Source: Calliphora vicina (Eukaryota; Arthropoda; Insecta; Diptera; Calliphoridae). From it: a DNA stretch of 64,000 nucleotides. The translations under genes were made by a program, and so were the position numbers. Below the pieces are notes generated by a model that saw nothing but the letters and a program-made list of their open reading frames with translations, was not told the origin of the DNA and searched no databases. Position 1 is the stretch's first letter. Each line of letters opens with the position of its first letter. Below, in pieces: positions 33,957-43,752 of this stretch. Location: contig NC_088781.1 of NCBI RefSeq assembly GCF_958450345.1, forward strand, positions 73,201,140 through 73,265,139, read 5' to 3'.

Positions 33957-35328
33957 ACTGCCTAAGAATATGTTTTTGGAACGCTAACGGCATCCACCAA
34001 CATAAAAACGAACTCGAGCATTTTCTTAAAAGTCATGAAGTTGATATAATGTTAGTTTTGGAAACCCATTTGACGTCAAGAAGTTTATTTAAGATAAATG
34101 GATATGTTTTTTATGGCACAAATGATCCAAAAGATAGAGCATGTGGATGCTCTGGAATTTTAATTAAAACCCGTATCTAGCACCATTCAATGTGTGATAT
34201 TTGTGAAGATTATCTTCAAGCTTCGACAATCGGTATGGATGATTGCTACAGAAACCTATTAATTTCGTTGATATATTCACCTCCAAGGTTATCGATTACT
34301 GAAAACAAATATGAACATTTTTACGAATCACTAGGACCCCGATTCCTGGCACCTGGCGATTATAACCACGAAAGGTCGCGCTTTGTTTAAAACAATGCAG
34401 ACTCTATTTTGCAGACATTGAACAGTTATTAGCTGAAAAAAGAAGAGTTCGTTGAGAGTGGCAACTCTACAGTCCCCTCAACTTAAAACGGAGCTTAGAA
34501 AATATTGTAAACACCTCAGTATGCTTCTTCACAAACGCAAAACTGACTCAATTAATAAATATCTGGAGAACTTAGATGCCACCCAGTACTCAAATTACTC
34601 TCTATGGCGAGCTACAAAAAATGAAATAGACCTGTTATGAGCAGACCTCCTCTACGTAATTCTAGTGGAGGCTGGGCGAGAAACGAGAAATATATTAAAG
34701 CTATTCGAAAAACTCTTAATGCACAAGTTAAAGCCGATAGTGAATCATTTTGATTATATTCCAACACATCAATTCGGATTTCGAGAAAAACATAGCACTA
34801 TAGAACAAACTCACAGGCTGCTAGATTATATCCAAGACATTTGAAGAAAAAAATATTGTTCTGCGCTTTTCATCGACGTTTCGCAAGCCTTCGACAAAGT
34901 ATGGCATGAAGGATTATCGATTAAAATAAAACAATATTTACCAGTAAACACACATACGCTTCTAGAAAGTTATTTAAGTCATTGAAAGATCTTAAAGAGG
35001 GAGACTTCATAAGTTCACCACAGCCTATTGCAGCAGGAGTACCCCAAGGAAGTATATTGGGTCCCTTCCTATATTTGCTATATACATACTTGTGATATGC
35101 CAAATAACAGTCGAACCCACTTATCAACATTTGCTGATGACAGCTATTCTAGCCATTCATGAAAACCCCCAAGAAGCATCTGTACTTTTACAAGACCATA
35201 TACTCGACATAGAAAGGTGTATACATCTCTCTTTCACATTGCGTAGAGAATCGTGCCCTCCAATCCTAATAAATATTCATATGTTACCTCAACAAACTGG
35301 AGTTAAATATTTAGGTCTGCAACTAGAC
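33957..35328 (+). pseudogene. Jockey ORF2 endonuclease and RT N-part (J3)
   Basis: Reads ICFWNANGIHQHKNELEHFL, LETHLTSRSLFKINGYVFY, then MCDICEDYLQASTIGMDD and GPRFLAPGDYN (about 34350), after which sequence is deleted and joined to the linker (SPQLKTELRKYCKHLSMLLH, 34460). RT follows in pieces: HQFGFREKHSTIEQTH, ALFIDVSQAFDKVWHE-type (34870), AGVPQGSILGPFLYLLY (35030), TFADDTAILAIHENPQEASV with an indel at the catalytic box, and VKYLGLQLDRR at the Transib border. Many indels; the rest of RT continues at 38028. Confidence 0.83.
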
Positions 35329-36762
35329 CGACGCACAGTGGTATGAGAAAAAAAAGAGGAAAATAAATCTGTAACTTCTAAACCCTTAGTCCGATTTGAA
35401 TGAAATTTCACGTCCGCAAAGGGGAAGTTGATTTTAAGATTTGAATCTGGACTTCATGAGCCCACCAGGAGCTGGGCCAGAGGTTCCCAAAGTATTATAT
35501 ATATATAATTATCCTATTTCTTCGTTTGTGTTCCTATTTCAAAAAACTTACATATATAGAATCTTCTCATCGAGAACTACATAAAACCTCGTCGTAGCTA
35601 TCTTTTATAGCTTAGGAGATATTCGCATTTGAAAATTAAATTTTCAACATTTTTACCTACCCTACTCCAGTCTTTTGATGACCGCGGTTCCAAATATTTC
35701 CCGATTTTCTCCACTTTTCTTTTATAGGATTAACACAGATTTATATATCAAATAAAGAAAAATGTTACATTCATATGTAGTTGTTATGTAGGCAACATGC
35801 TTTTTTATGAATTTCTAATTATCTGCGAGTTAAGTTTTCCCTAATTAATTTGCCTCGTAAACAACACAAGGTAGACATGTTATATATCAATGGATAGAGG
35901 ATTTTGTCTACTTTTCAATAATGTATATAACTTTTGACAATTTAAAAATTCATGGAATACTTTTTTGAAAAATATGACAAACAATGCTTTTTATTGAGTT
36001 TTTGCATAGATACAAATTTTTCAAATTGATATAAAATTTTTATTTATGAATAGTTTTTAATGAAATTTTACACTTATATAGATTTTTATATTGAAAATGG
36101 AAAAATAAAAACAAATTTTAAAATTTGTAATCAGGAATCCCGCAATTCCCAAAAAAGTTTTGAAAAATTCCAAAAATGGGATATTTTCGTTTTTTTGCTA
36201 TAATATCCATACCAGGCGCGGGGTTATCAAAACCCTTTACAAAAAATTTAGGAACATATTGGGCCATCTAAAACGGGTTACTATATTTTGATATCGACTA
36301 TGCGATTTGAGAATTTTTGCCCTAAATTTGAATTTTACAGAAAAAGTAGACGTTTTTTGAATGGACCTGGTCCCTCGGTATCAAAAATTATACATTTTTT
36401 TCATTTAGAATATTTGATGTAAAGTTAGCTTTTCAATAAGTACAAATTCATTATACATCCTTTTAGAAATTTTTTAGATAAATAACGAAAAATCGTATTT
36501 TTCAATTTTTTTAAATTCAAATGCATGTCACTTAGTAATGATTTTTAAACCATTCATTCTTTATTTGATATATAGATCTGTTGTTAATCCTATAAAAGAA
36601 AAACGGAGAAAATCGGGAAATATTTGGAACCGCGGTCAGCAAGAAACTGGAGTAGGGTGGGTAAAAATGTTGAAAATTTAATATTAAAATCCGAATATCT
36701 CCTAAGCTATAAGTGATAATTGATAGCTATGTAGTACTCGATGAGAAGATTATATATACATA

Positions 36763-37319
36763 CCCAGCAAAAACTATACTTACCTAGTAAGCCAGCAAGT
36801 ATAATTGGAGCAAAGCGATAACTACTTATTATTTGACTGAAACACTACTTACCGTTGTTCGAGATTTTTAAAAAATTCAGGGGTCAAGCTTACAAATGTA
36901 CTTACAATCAGTTAAGAAATAAGTAGTGAATTCACAACAAGAATATGTAGCTAAAAAAAAACACAAAAAATATTGCCTTGTGTGGGAATCGAACAGTTAC
37001 ATTATTTGCTTGTGTTTGATAGTTAAGCTGCTAACTCACTGCTCCATGTACGAGTTATTTTATTGTAAGTTAACAATAGTTTTAACATCAACATATAAAT
37101 GAATATGATATGAACAAAAAAATTAATTGCTTTGACAGGTGACTAACCTCCCGTTTTCCAAAAACTTTTTGCTAAATGCAAAAGTTCATTACCAGCCTGC
37201 ATAAAAATAAGTACTTATTCTAGTAAATAAAATAATGTGCTGGGTAACCACCACTCCTTACAAAAGAATGCATGAAATAACTAGTGGTCATTACAAAAAT
37301 TCACAAAATTTTTCCTGGG
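36763..37319. mobile_element. TA-flanked TIR element with tRNA-like boxes
   Basis: CCCAGCAAAAACTATACTTA at the left, and TTTTTCCTGGG (inverse CCCAGGAAAAA) at the right, with TA on both sides (36761-36762, 37320-37321). An inner TGCTGGG followed by TA at 37239-37246 is an alternative right end. On the minus strand, 37047-36980 reads GGAGCAGTGAGTTAGCAG, then CTGTTCGATTCCCAC about 40 bp later, resembling Pol III A and B boxes of a tRNA-derived SINE. A second member is at 43753-44160. Confidence 0.7.
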
Positions 37320-37322
37320 TAT

Positions 37323-37923
37323 TGTTACGTTTTAACCTTTTCAAAACGCTGGTTTATTTTTCCTTTAAATAAACCGGATACTTTTGATTGCAAATAAAAG
37401 CCGTTTAGTAGTTTGAAAATTGTAACAACTCTTTATTTCTTTAAAATGTACAACAACAACAGAATTAAATAGCCACTCAATGTTTTTTATACACGTTTAT
37501 AAATTCTCAGAATTACAGACACAATTTATAATGTACACGAATTTACTTGAAAAACACAACACACTTTAAGGCACTTAGATGATGTTTATTCGAAAAGCGT
37601 CTCTGATAAACTCACTCACGACTGCAACCTCTGCCACTATTTATAACACTGTAATCTGCACTCTAGATTGCTCTTTAACTGTCAAAGTTCGAATATTCTA
37701 GATAATACGCCATCTGTGGTGTACTTTCTACAATGTGCTTTAACTGAATATTCGAAATCGAATACGGCGTTGCCAACTTACGATCAAATCAACTGAAAGC
37801 TTTTATTTAATAATGCCCACAGATATGTTACAGTTCTACAGCACTGTTATTTGAAAGCATTATGCTACTTTTAAATCAGCCGTTAAAATCCTTATATTTG
37901 AATTCAAGTACAATTTCGTAACA
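37323..37923 (-). repeat. Solo LTR, TGTTACGAAATT family (copy B)
   Basis: 601 bp, inverted relative to copies A and D: plus strand reads TGTTACGTTTTAACC to CAATTTCGTAACA. Flanks are GTAT (left) and ATAT (right), an imperfect 4-bp duplication. Inserted in the right arm of the Transib beside the TIR element. Confidence 0.9.
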
Positions 37924-38027
37924 ATATGTATATTTTTTTTTAAATCGGAACACAAACGAAGAAATAGGATCATTTTTAAAATTGACCAGGGTTTAGAAGT
38001 TACAGATTTATTTAACACTGTGCGACG

Positions 38028-39165
38028 TCTTACCTGGAAAAAGCATATAGATACGAAATTGACTCAAATGAAGTTAAAATTACTACAAATTTACTGGCTA
38101 ATTGGTAGAAACTCGAGATTGAGTTTAGATTGTAAACTTTTGCTGTACAGCTCAATAATAAAACCCATATGTTGCTATGGAATTCAATTATGGGGCACGG
38201 TCTCAGCTTCTAATATTGAAAAAATTCAATGATTCCAAAATAAATGTGAGTCCTGGTATGTGAGAAATGTCCTGGTATGTGAGAAATGTTAACATTCATA
38301 AGGACCTAGGTGTCTTCCTGATGAAAAATTAAATAAAAAAACAAGTAAGAGAGCTATATTCGGCTGTGCCGAAATTATTCACCAAATTATACTTTAAAAT
38401 TATTTTTTTTTTAATATTTTTATGTAAACAAAATTTAATTTTTTTTTAAACTGTTTTTCAAAATTTTTTTTTTTTGAAATTTGTTTTTTTATTTTTTTTA
38501 AAAAAAGTTTTTTTCCAAATTTTTTTAAAAAATTTTTTTTAAAATTTTAAAAAAAAAAAATGTATGACAAAAAAATTTATTTGATGAAAAAAAATTCGGG
38601 TTAAAAAATATTTTCCCGATTTTGACCCATTGTAGGTCCAACTTACTATAGCCTTATCTACATCGTTGCAATGGACTTTGAAATATCTATCATTAGATAT
38701 CCATATTGTCTATATTAATGACTTAGTAATCCAGATATAGATCAAAAATAGGTAAAAAATCGAGGTTGTCCCGGTTTTTTGCTCATATCTCCGTTATTTA
38801 TGGACCGATTTTGCTGGATCCCAAAGATATCTGGGGTCTTCAGAAAATTGATTTCAACAGACAGACGGACATGGCTTAATCGACTCCGCTATCTATAAGG
38901 ATCCAGAATATATATACTTTATAGGGTCGGAAATGAAAAATGTAGAAATTACAAACGGAATGACAAACTTATATATATCCTTTTCACGAAGGTGAAGGGT
39001 ATAACAAGCGGAGTCATATTTGAAAAAGTTAGAAGTTCACCATAACCCACTTGCACGAACATTAATGAGAAGTAATGGCTACATCCGACTAAGAAGATGG
39101 CATTCAACAGACCTGCGCTGATGATAGGATCTATAAATTAAACATAATTTTTCGTCCAACTGTGG
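38028..39165 (+). pseudogene. Jockey ORF2 C-terminal part (J3)
   Basis: Continues the RT thumb directly after the Transib: TWKKHIDTKLTQMKLKLLQI, YWLIGRNSRLSLDCKLLLYS, SIIKPICCYGIQLWGTVSAS, IEKIQ then a stop at 38230. A short duplicated stretch (GTCCTGGTATGTGAGAAATG, 38250-38288) breaks the frame. After the DINE insert, VHHNPLARTLMRSNGY and LRRWHSTDLR finish the protein near 39120. Same C-terminal architecture as J1. Confidence 0.83.
38342..39002 (+). mobile_element. DINE-1/mini-me-like Helentron remnant
   Basis: Starts ACAAGTAAGAGAGCTATATT followed by CGGCTGTGCCGAA, has a T/A-run region (38400-38590), a core with GGTCCAACTTACTATAGCC, the GACAGACGGACATGGC motif (about 38860), AATATATATACTTTATAGGG, and ends CACGAAGGTGAAGGGTATA. 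The GTCY-like block plus subterminal hairpin is the layout of dipteran mini-me/DINE-1 repeats, considered non-autonomous Helitron relatives. The uninterrupted J2 sequence at about 31660-31690 shows the empty site. No coding capacity. Confidence 0.75.
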
Positions 39166-39412
39166 TGGGACTTAAATAAAAATTAATATTTAGATTTAGG
39201 ATTTGAACAAATTATTGATAGTTCACATTATTTTGTGAAGATACAATAAATAAAATATGAAAAAAAAAACATTCTATTGAAAATTTAATTTTACATGGCC
39301 TTATCTTAATCGATTTACATACAAACTATAACTATAAATTTTATATTTACTTATTAGAGAACAAAAATAGTTTTTAATAGCTTTATAAGCTTTTTAATTA
39401 ATTAAGTATACA

Positions 39413-39712
39413 TTAGGCCGGGTCGATTTGTATGGAGGATCAAAAAGTAAAAAATCGTATAGCAGAAACGAAAGAAAGTTTCCTTAAAAAACCATAGGTC
39501 TAAAATCAAATCCTATTTTGCGCATTTCGTCTTTTAACCAAAAAAAAACTATTAAAAAAAATTATATTGAAATATCATTGGATAAAAGACGAAATGCGCA
39601 AGATAGCATTTGATTTTAGACCTATGGTTCCTTGGGGAAAATTTCTTAGAATTTTCCGTAGAATTCGTTTCTGCTATACGATTTTTCGTGAAAAAAATCG
39701 ACCCACCCTAGT
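39413..39712. mobile_element. Palindromic MITE, about 300 bp, TA flanks
   Basis: Two nearly complementary halves: GCGCATTTCGTCTTTTA (39520) against TAAAAGACGAAATGCGC (39582), ACCATAGGTCTAAAATCAAA against TTTGATTTTAGACCTATGGT, and ends GGCCGGGTCGATTT against AAATCGACCCACCC, with TA outside. The whole element folds into one hairpin with a short loop near 39545-39570. Family probably mariner-like by the TA target and GGGTCGATTT end. No coding capacity. Confidence 0.82.
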
Positions 39713-39891
39713 ACACATATATCGATCAACATATTATCGACATTTTGTTTTCTCTATATGCCAAAGCAGTAACTAAGCTAGTTATGAATTATGAATAAGA
39801 TCTACAACTATCTATGAACTATTTTTTAGTTCCTGTTTTACTAGTTCCGACTTTGGTTATGATTTCTGAATATGCGCCATAGAAATCATAT

Positions 39892-40038
39892 TGTTACGAA
39901 ATTGTACTTGAATTCAAATATAACGATTTTAACGGCTGATTTAAAAGTAGCATAATGCTTTCAAATAGCAGTGCTGTAATAGCAAACTGTAACATATCTG
40001 TGGGCATTATTAACATTGAATAAAAGCTTTCAGTTGAC
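39892..40038 (+). repeat. Truncated 5' LTR
   Basis: TGTTACGAAATTGTACTTGA through GCTTTCAGTTGACCA, identical in order to the first 150 bp of copy A, then an abrupt switch to gag coding. The promoter-bearing part of the LTR is missing. Confidence 0.87.
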
Positions 40039-40050
40039 CAAGATTTTGAG

Positions 40051-40464
40051 ATGGAAATCGAGCGTTTGCTACAGCTTATTTATCCAGGGGAGAACCATCC
40101 GATTTTGGAGCATTTGAAGATAGAGGCATTTGTGAATGGTATTCGCGATCCAGAGATAAAATATGCGGTATGTGCCACACCAAAGTCATCATTCTTTGAA
40201 ACCGTCTCATTCGCGCTGGTACAAGAAACAGCAAAGATAATTTCAAAGCCCCAGATGTGTAATGTGCGGAAAATCGAGGTTGTCGCTGAAAATTATAGAA
40301 GTATGGTCAACGAATTAAAGGAATTAAAAGAGGCAGTTTTAAAAGCTTTAAGTAAGAGACAAACTAAAGACAAAGTTAAATGTTATAACTGTGTAAAAAT
40401 AGGTCACATTAAGCGAAACTGCAGAGCATCAAGAAAGCGAATCAGATATGTTTCAGCATCATGA
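40051..40464 (+). pseudogene. Gag fragment with one zinc knuckle
   Basis: 137 residues from the first Met; the frame is open further upstream into the LTR junction, so the true N-terminus is lost. Visible: IERLLQLIYPGENHPILEHL, then KIEAFVNGIRDPEIKYAV (the helical capsid segment seen in many insect Ty3/gypsy Gags), a Lys/Glu-rich coiled stretch (residues 88-120) and one CCHC knuckle CYNCVKIGHIKRNC near residue 122. It would bind genomic RNA and form particles. Ends at a TGA before the protease frame. Confidence 0.85.
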
Positions 40465-40889
40465 AATAACCAGCTAGCACTGAGGGACAGGATCTGGCAC
40501 CCACACCTGATGGCCCTACCATCTTCATATCAGTACTGCAGCAGGAAAATAACAATCTTACTGCTAGTGGGTACATCAACGGTCGGAAGCACATCCTTAC
40601 TATGGACACGGGAGCGTCGCAGTCTATCATCAGAACAGATTTAGTAAAGAAATCGATGGAACCAATTTGCAATGTAAGTCTACGCACCGCTACTGGAGAG
40701 CCTGCCGCTGTCCATAGTAAAGTTAATGTGAAACTAACTATTGGTGGTATTAGCGTAAATCATGTCTTTGTTGTTGCCGATATTGTGGACGAAGTAATGA
40801 TTGGTGCAGACTTCTTGATTAGTCACAGCATTACTTTGGATATGTTAAAATACCCCTTGACGTCGGATATGAGAGCAAGTCTCAAGTAA
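40465..40889 (+). pseudogene. Retroviral-type aspartic protease fragment
   Basis: In another frame from gag, an open stretch with GPTIFISVLQQENNNLTASG, then ILTMDTGASQSIIRTDLV (catalytic DTGA at about 40601-40612) and VADIVDEVMIGADFLISHSI (the second conserved IGADFL block). Both blocks of the fold are intact. Gag and protease are separated by a frameshift near 40464, which could be programmed or decay. It would cleave the polyprotein. Confidence 0.87.
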
Positions 40890-41172
40890 GAAAGTTAGTT
40901 TTTGTTGAGCACAAAAAGTTGCCACTGCAGTCAGAGGATTTGGTATGGGCCCGAGAGGAAGTGGAGGATTGTATAGACAATGGTTTGTTGGTGTTGGAAC
41001 AAGCGGATGTGAGAAGTGGCCATGTAACAATAGAGGCCCGAAATTGGACGACATGGTTTATGTAATACGGAAATGTGGAAGACCGATATCGGGAATTAAG
41101 GTTATACATCTACAACGACTAGCTGCCTATGGGAGAAGTGAATCTATGCCTATTCATGACGAACAGGCTTAA
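40890..41172 (+). pseudogene. Pol C-terminal tail after internal deletion
   Basis: The frame 40945-41172 ends LDDMVYVIRKCGRPISGIKV followed by IHLQRLAAYGRSE, the typical integrase C-terminal segment (VYRI..KVVHLDRLAPY) of Ty3/gypsy pol, and stops at 41170-41172 just before the purine tract. Sequence between protease and this tail is deleted: about 3 kb in a complete element, judged from family sizes. Confidence 0.75.
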
Positions 41173-41183
41173 GCGGGGGGCAG
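41173..41183 (+). other. Polypurine tract
   Basis: GCGGGGGGCAG directly precedes the 3' LTR start TGTTACG; the expected plus-strand primer site. Confidence 0.75.
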
Positions 41184-41723
41184 TGTTACGAAATTGTACT
41201 TGAATTCAAATTTAACGATTTTAACGGCTGATTTAAAAGTAGCATAATGCTTTCAAATAGCAGGGCTGTAATAGCAAATTGTAACATATATTCGAATTCG
41301 AATATTCAGTTAAAGAACATTGTAGAAAGTACACCACAGATAGCGTATGTATTACAAAGCTCTAGACAGTTAAAGAGCAATCTAGAGTGCAGATGGTAGT
41401 GTTATAAATAGTGGCAGAGGTTGCAGTCGTGAGTTAGTTTATCTGAGACGCTTTTCGAATAAACATCAACTGAGTGCTTTAAAGTGTGCTGTATTTTTCA
41501 AGTGAATTCGTGTACATTATAAAGTGTTTCTGTATTTCTGCAAATTTATAAACGTATATAAAAAACATTGAGTGACTGTTTAGTTCTGTGGTTGTTGTAC
41601 ATTTTAAATAAATAAAGAGTTGTTACAATTTTCAAACTACTAAATGGCTTTTATTTGCAATCAAAAGTATCCGGTTTATTTAGAGGAAATAAACCAACGT
41701 TTTGAAAAGGTTAAAACGTAACA
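41184..41723 (+). repeat. 3' LTR, TGTTACGAAATT family
   Basis: 540 bp, TGTTACG to CGTAACA. It lacks about 70 bp (ATCTGTGGGCATTATTAAC.. to the GGCAACGCTG region) present in copies A, B and D. TATAAATAG near 41404 and AATAAATAAAG near 41610 give likely promoter and polyadenylation signals. Confidence 0.9.
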
Positions 41724-42100
41724 ATGTGTATACAACAACTAAAAAATTAATAGAAAATACACATTCGGTTTCTATAAACAATTTTATAATAGCACACAAA
41801 CAATCAGAGTCAAATTCATTTCACACTACAAGCTAATTGGGAGCCTAGTTTTCGCCGCAATTTTAGCCTAAAACATACCTAAAACATTAAAAAATTAAAT
41901 ATAATCAGTTGTAATATGATCTAAATGCTTTCACATAGTAACATTTTATTATTTTCTTCTATTCAAATCATCTTGAAAAAAAGTTTCAAGGCTTTTTGTG
42001 TTTTCAGTCGTGGTAGCGATTCTCGTGGAATTGCCTATATGTAAATTTTTTTTCTTTACCAATTAAGGTCTGAGATCGAAAAATGTTTAACATACATATA
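41724..42100. other. No feature recognised
   Basis: AT-rich single-copy-looking sequence between the LTR element and the Tc1-like relic; no coding frame or repeat end seen. Confidence 0.4.
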
Positions 42101-42800
42101 CACTGTCTCAAACAATTGTCCGTACCCCATACAGCTGAAAATATATTTGATTATAATTCGAAAAATTCTTACCCGATTCGGATAAAGAAAATGTTTTTTA
42201 AAAGTCCAACAAGTGATTATAAAAATTGCCAATTAATAGTAAAATTAAAAAAGGTTCACATTTATTTTTAATAAAAAAATAAAAATAGTTCAAAATATTT
42301 CCGTAAAAATTTCCGTAACCTATAAATAAATTTACATATCTATTTATAGAATGCATATTATGAAGATGTATGATGTCCTTAATATTTGATGTGGTGTCCT
42401 TTAGCGGCAATTACGTCCCTTAAGTGATTTTTCATCGATTAAGCCAGTTTTTCTGTAGTTTCTGCACCAATATTCCACCATTCTATATGTTAGTTTATGC
42501 TGGCGAATTTTTTTCTCCAAAATAACTTATAGATGTTCTATGGGGATTAAATCTGGACTATGGGGAGTGTGTGGCACCACTTCCTTAAAGTTGTAGAGGA
42601 GCCATTCTCGCACAACCATAGAAGTGTGCTTTGGGTCGTTGTCGTGCCAGAACTGATAGCCATCTTGTATTCCCAAATTAAAATATACAAATAACTAAAT
42701 TTTCCATCGCCCTTTCCCAAATATGAGAATTCCCACACTTTCGGCTGCCATTGCACCCCATACCATCACCGAAACCACTAAACTTACAGTTTTGAATCTT
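42101..42800 (-). pseudogene. Tc1-like transposase C-terminal half
   Basis: The left end CACTGTCTCAAACAATTGTC follows TA (42099-42100), a Tc1-type TIR. Minus-strand frames give VSVMVWGAMAAESVG, then FWHDNDPKHTSMVVREWLLY and PHSPDLIPIEHL (42540-42640), so the second Asp and the Glu of a DD34E triad are visible, ending KIRQHKLTYRMVEYWCRNY. A frameshift and a stop occur near 42680 and 42537. The N-terminal half is missing beyond 42800, where another transposon relic begins. Confidence 0.83.
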
Positions 42801-42819
42801 TTTTTATTTGATTGAAATT

Positions 42820-43440
42820 ATTGTTACAATTTACAAAAAAAAAATATTTTTATAGTTCTAATCACCAATGATGAAAATATGAACCTTTTTCGAAAACCCT
42901 TCCATTATGGTTTTTATAGTGTTTTATGTGACTTTTTCGAACAAGTTGTCCATTTCCGTACAAATTCTCTTGAATTCTCTTTTAAAAAGAAGCCAATATC
43001 TCTAAACTGGACTCAGCTCCAGGCAGTTTGCAGGAATTGCCTCTCTTGGTCCAAATACCACATTATTGTGCTTGTACCACTCAAGACCTTTCTTACCATA
43101 GTGACAGATGCCAAATCAGGCCAAAAATAAGTGGACACATTAAGAAGTCTTATGAATGGAAACATCCTTTTTTGTAAACATTCCTTGATGTAAATTTCGG
43201 TATTTATATACTGTTTAATAACATTGGAAACAGTTTGATAGGAGACCTTTGATTGTTTGTCCAACTTTTTGTAGGACCAAGTTGGGTTTTGTTGAAAATA
43301 TTTAATAATTTTAGTACGCACTTTTTTCTGGTCACTCATTTTAATCAGATTAACAGCAAATGAACATAACTGACATTAAAAATAATAACTGACATGCTTT
43401 ACAAAGGTAACTCGATAAAAAAATCAAATAATACTTAGGT
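42820..43440 (-). pseudogene. IS630/Tc1-group transposase, internally deleted
   Basis: The ORF from 43339 starts MSDQKKVRTKIIKYFQQNPT and has a helix-turn-helix, YKKLDKQSKVSYQTVSNVIK (residues 23-42). After about 60 residues it jumps to VSTYFWPDLAS, then in shifted frame CHYGKKGLEWYKHNNVVF and ANCLELSPV.RYW, the catalytic C-terminus of a second IS630-Tc1-mariner lineage (WPDLASCHY..PVE.YW). The central domain with the first Asp is deleted. Distinct from the DNDPKHT relic beside it. Ends not resolved. Confidence 0.75.
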
Positions 43441-43544
43441 TAAAAGTTTTAATGAAAACGTGTGTTAAGAATTTTACGATCTCCTTATGTTCAAATTTAT
43501 TGTTAATATTTTGTGTCAAACTTACAAGTATGTTACTGTTATAT

Positions 43545-43700
43545 ATTCTTTATTGTTAATTGTTGTTAATTGTATATAAGTTAAGAAAACAAAATTGTAA
43601 AGTTAAAAGAAATAATAAAATAAATTCAGTCGTAGTCAAGTACTCGAACTAACCATTTGTGTTTTAAATTTATTATTAGTTAACTGGCGCCCAACGTAAA
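43545..43700 (+). repeat. LTR end and primer binding site of gypsy G2
   Basis: The AT-rich LTR-like sequence with AATAAAATAAATT (polyA region, about 43613) ends TTAGTTAAC, followed by TGGCGCCCAACGT at 43684-43696, complementary to the 3' end of a tRNA (Lys-type primers have TGGCGCCC). The left end of the LTR was not found; it may be truncated near the Tc1-like relic. The leader continues at 51694 after an 8-kb insertion. Confidence 0.65.
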
Positions 43701-43752
43701 AATCCTAGATCAGGGGCCTATTTCACTAAACTACAATTCTACAAGTTTACAA

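Larger units (their letters stand above)
35334..38022. mobile_element. Non-autonomous Transib, TSD CGACG
   Basis: Starts CACAGTGGTATGAG and ends TTAACACTGTG, so both ends carry the CACAGTG heptamer, flanked by a perfect 5-bp duplication CGACG (35329-35333, 38023-38027), which fits the known CGNCG preference of Transib. Removing it and one TSD restores the J3 RT frame LDRRLTW. The interior is only arm sequence: a partial left arm of about 430 bp (35334-35760), then one full arm related to 16966-18408. No transposase. Hosts a TA-flanked TIR element and a solo LTR. Confidence 0.9.
33487..39270 (+). mobile_element. Jockey-clade LINE J3, 5'-truncated
   Basis: Starts abruptly within ORF1 at the second zinc knuckle (GTTATTTGCGGGGAGTTGC) and ends with the family 3' UTR and A tract at about 39262-39270. 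It is interrupted by a Transib (35334-38022) and a DINE/mini-me-like element (about 38342-39002). 5' truncation is the usual outcome of LINE integration. It belongs to the same family as J1 and J2 and shares with J2 the TAA after the third knuckle. Confidence 0.85.
39892..41723 (+). mobile_element. Internally deleted LTR retrotransposon, TGTTACGAAATT family
   Basis: A partial 5' LTR (39892-40038, only the first 147 bp) runs directly into gag without primer-binding site. Then gag (40051-40464), protease (to about 40889), a pol C-terminal tail (to 41172), a purine tract AAGCGGGGGGCAG and a 3' LTR (41184-41723). RT, RNase H and the integrase core are absent. Flanks ATAT (39888-39891) and ATGT (41724-41727) make a near-duplication. 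Supplies the coding identity (Ty3/gypsy) for the solo LTRs A, B and D. Confidence 0.87.

Noticed and set aside
36980..37050. Possible tRNA gene
   Set aside because: A- and B-box-like sequences are present, but I could not pair a proper acceptor and anticodon arm; better described as a tRNA-derived core of a repeat.
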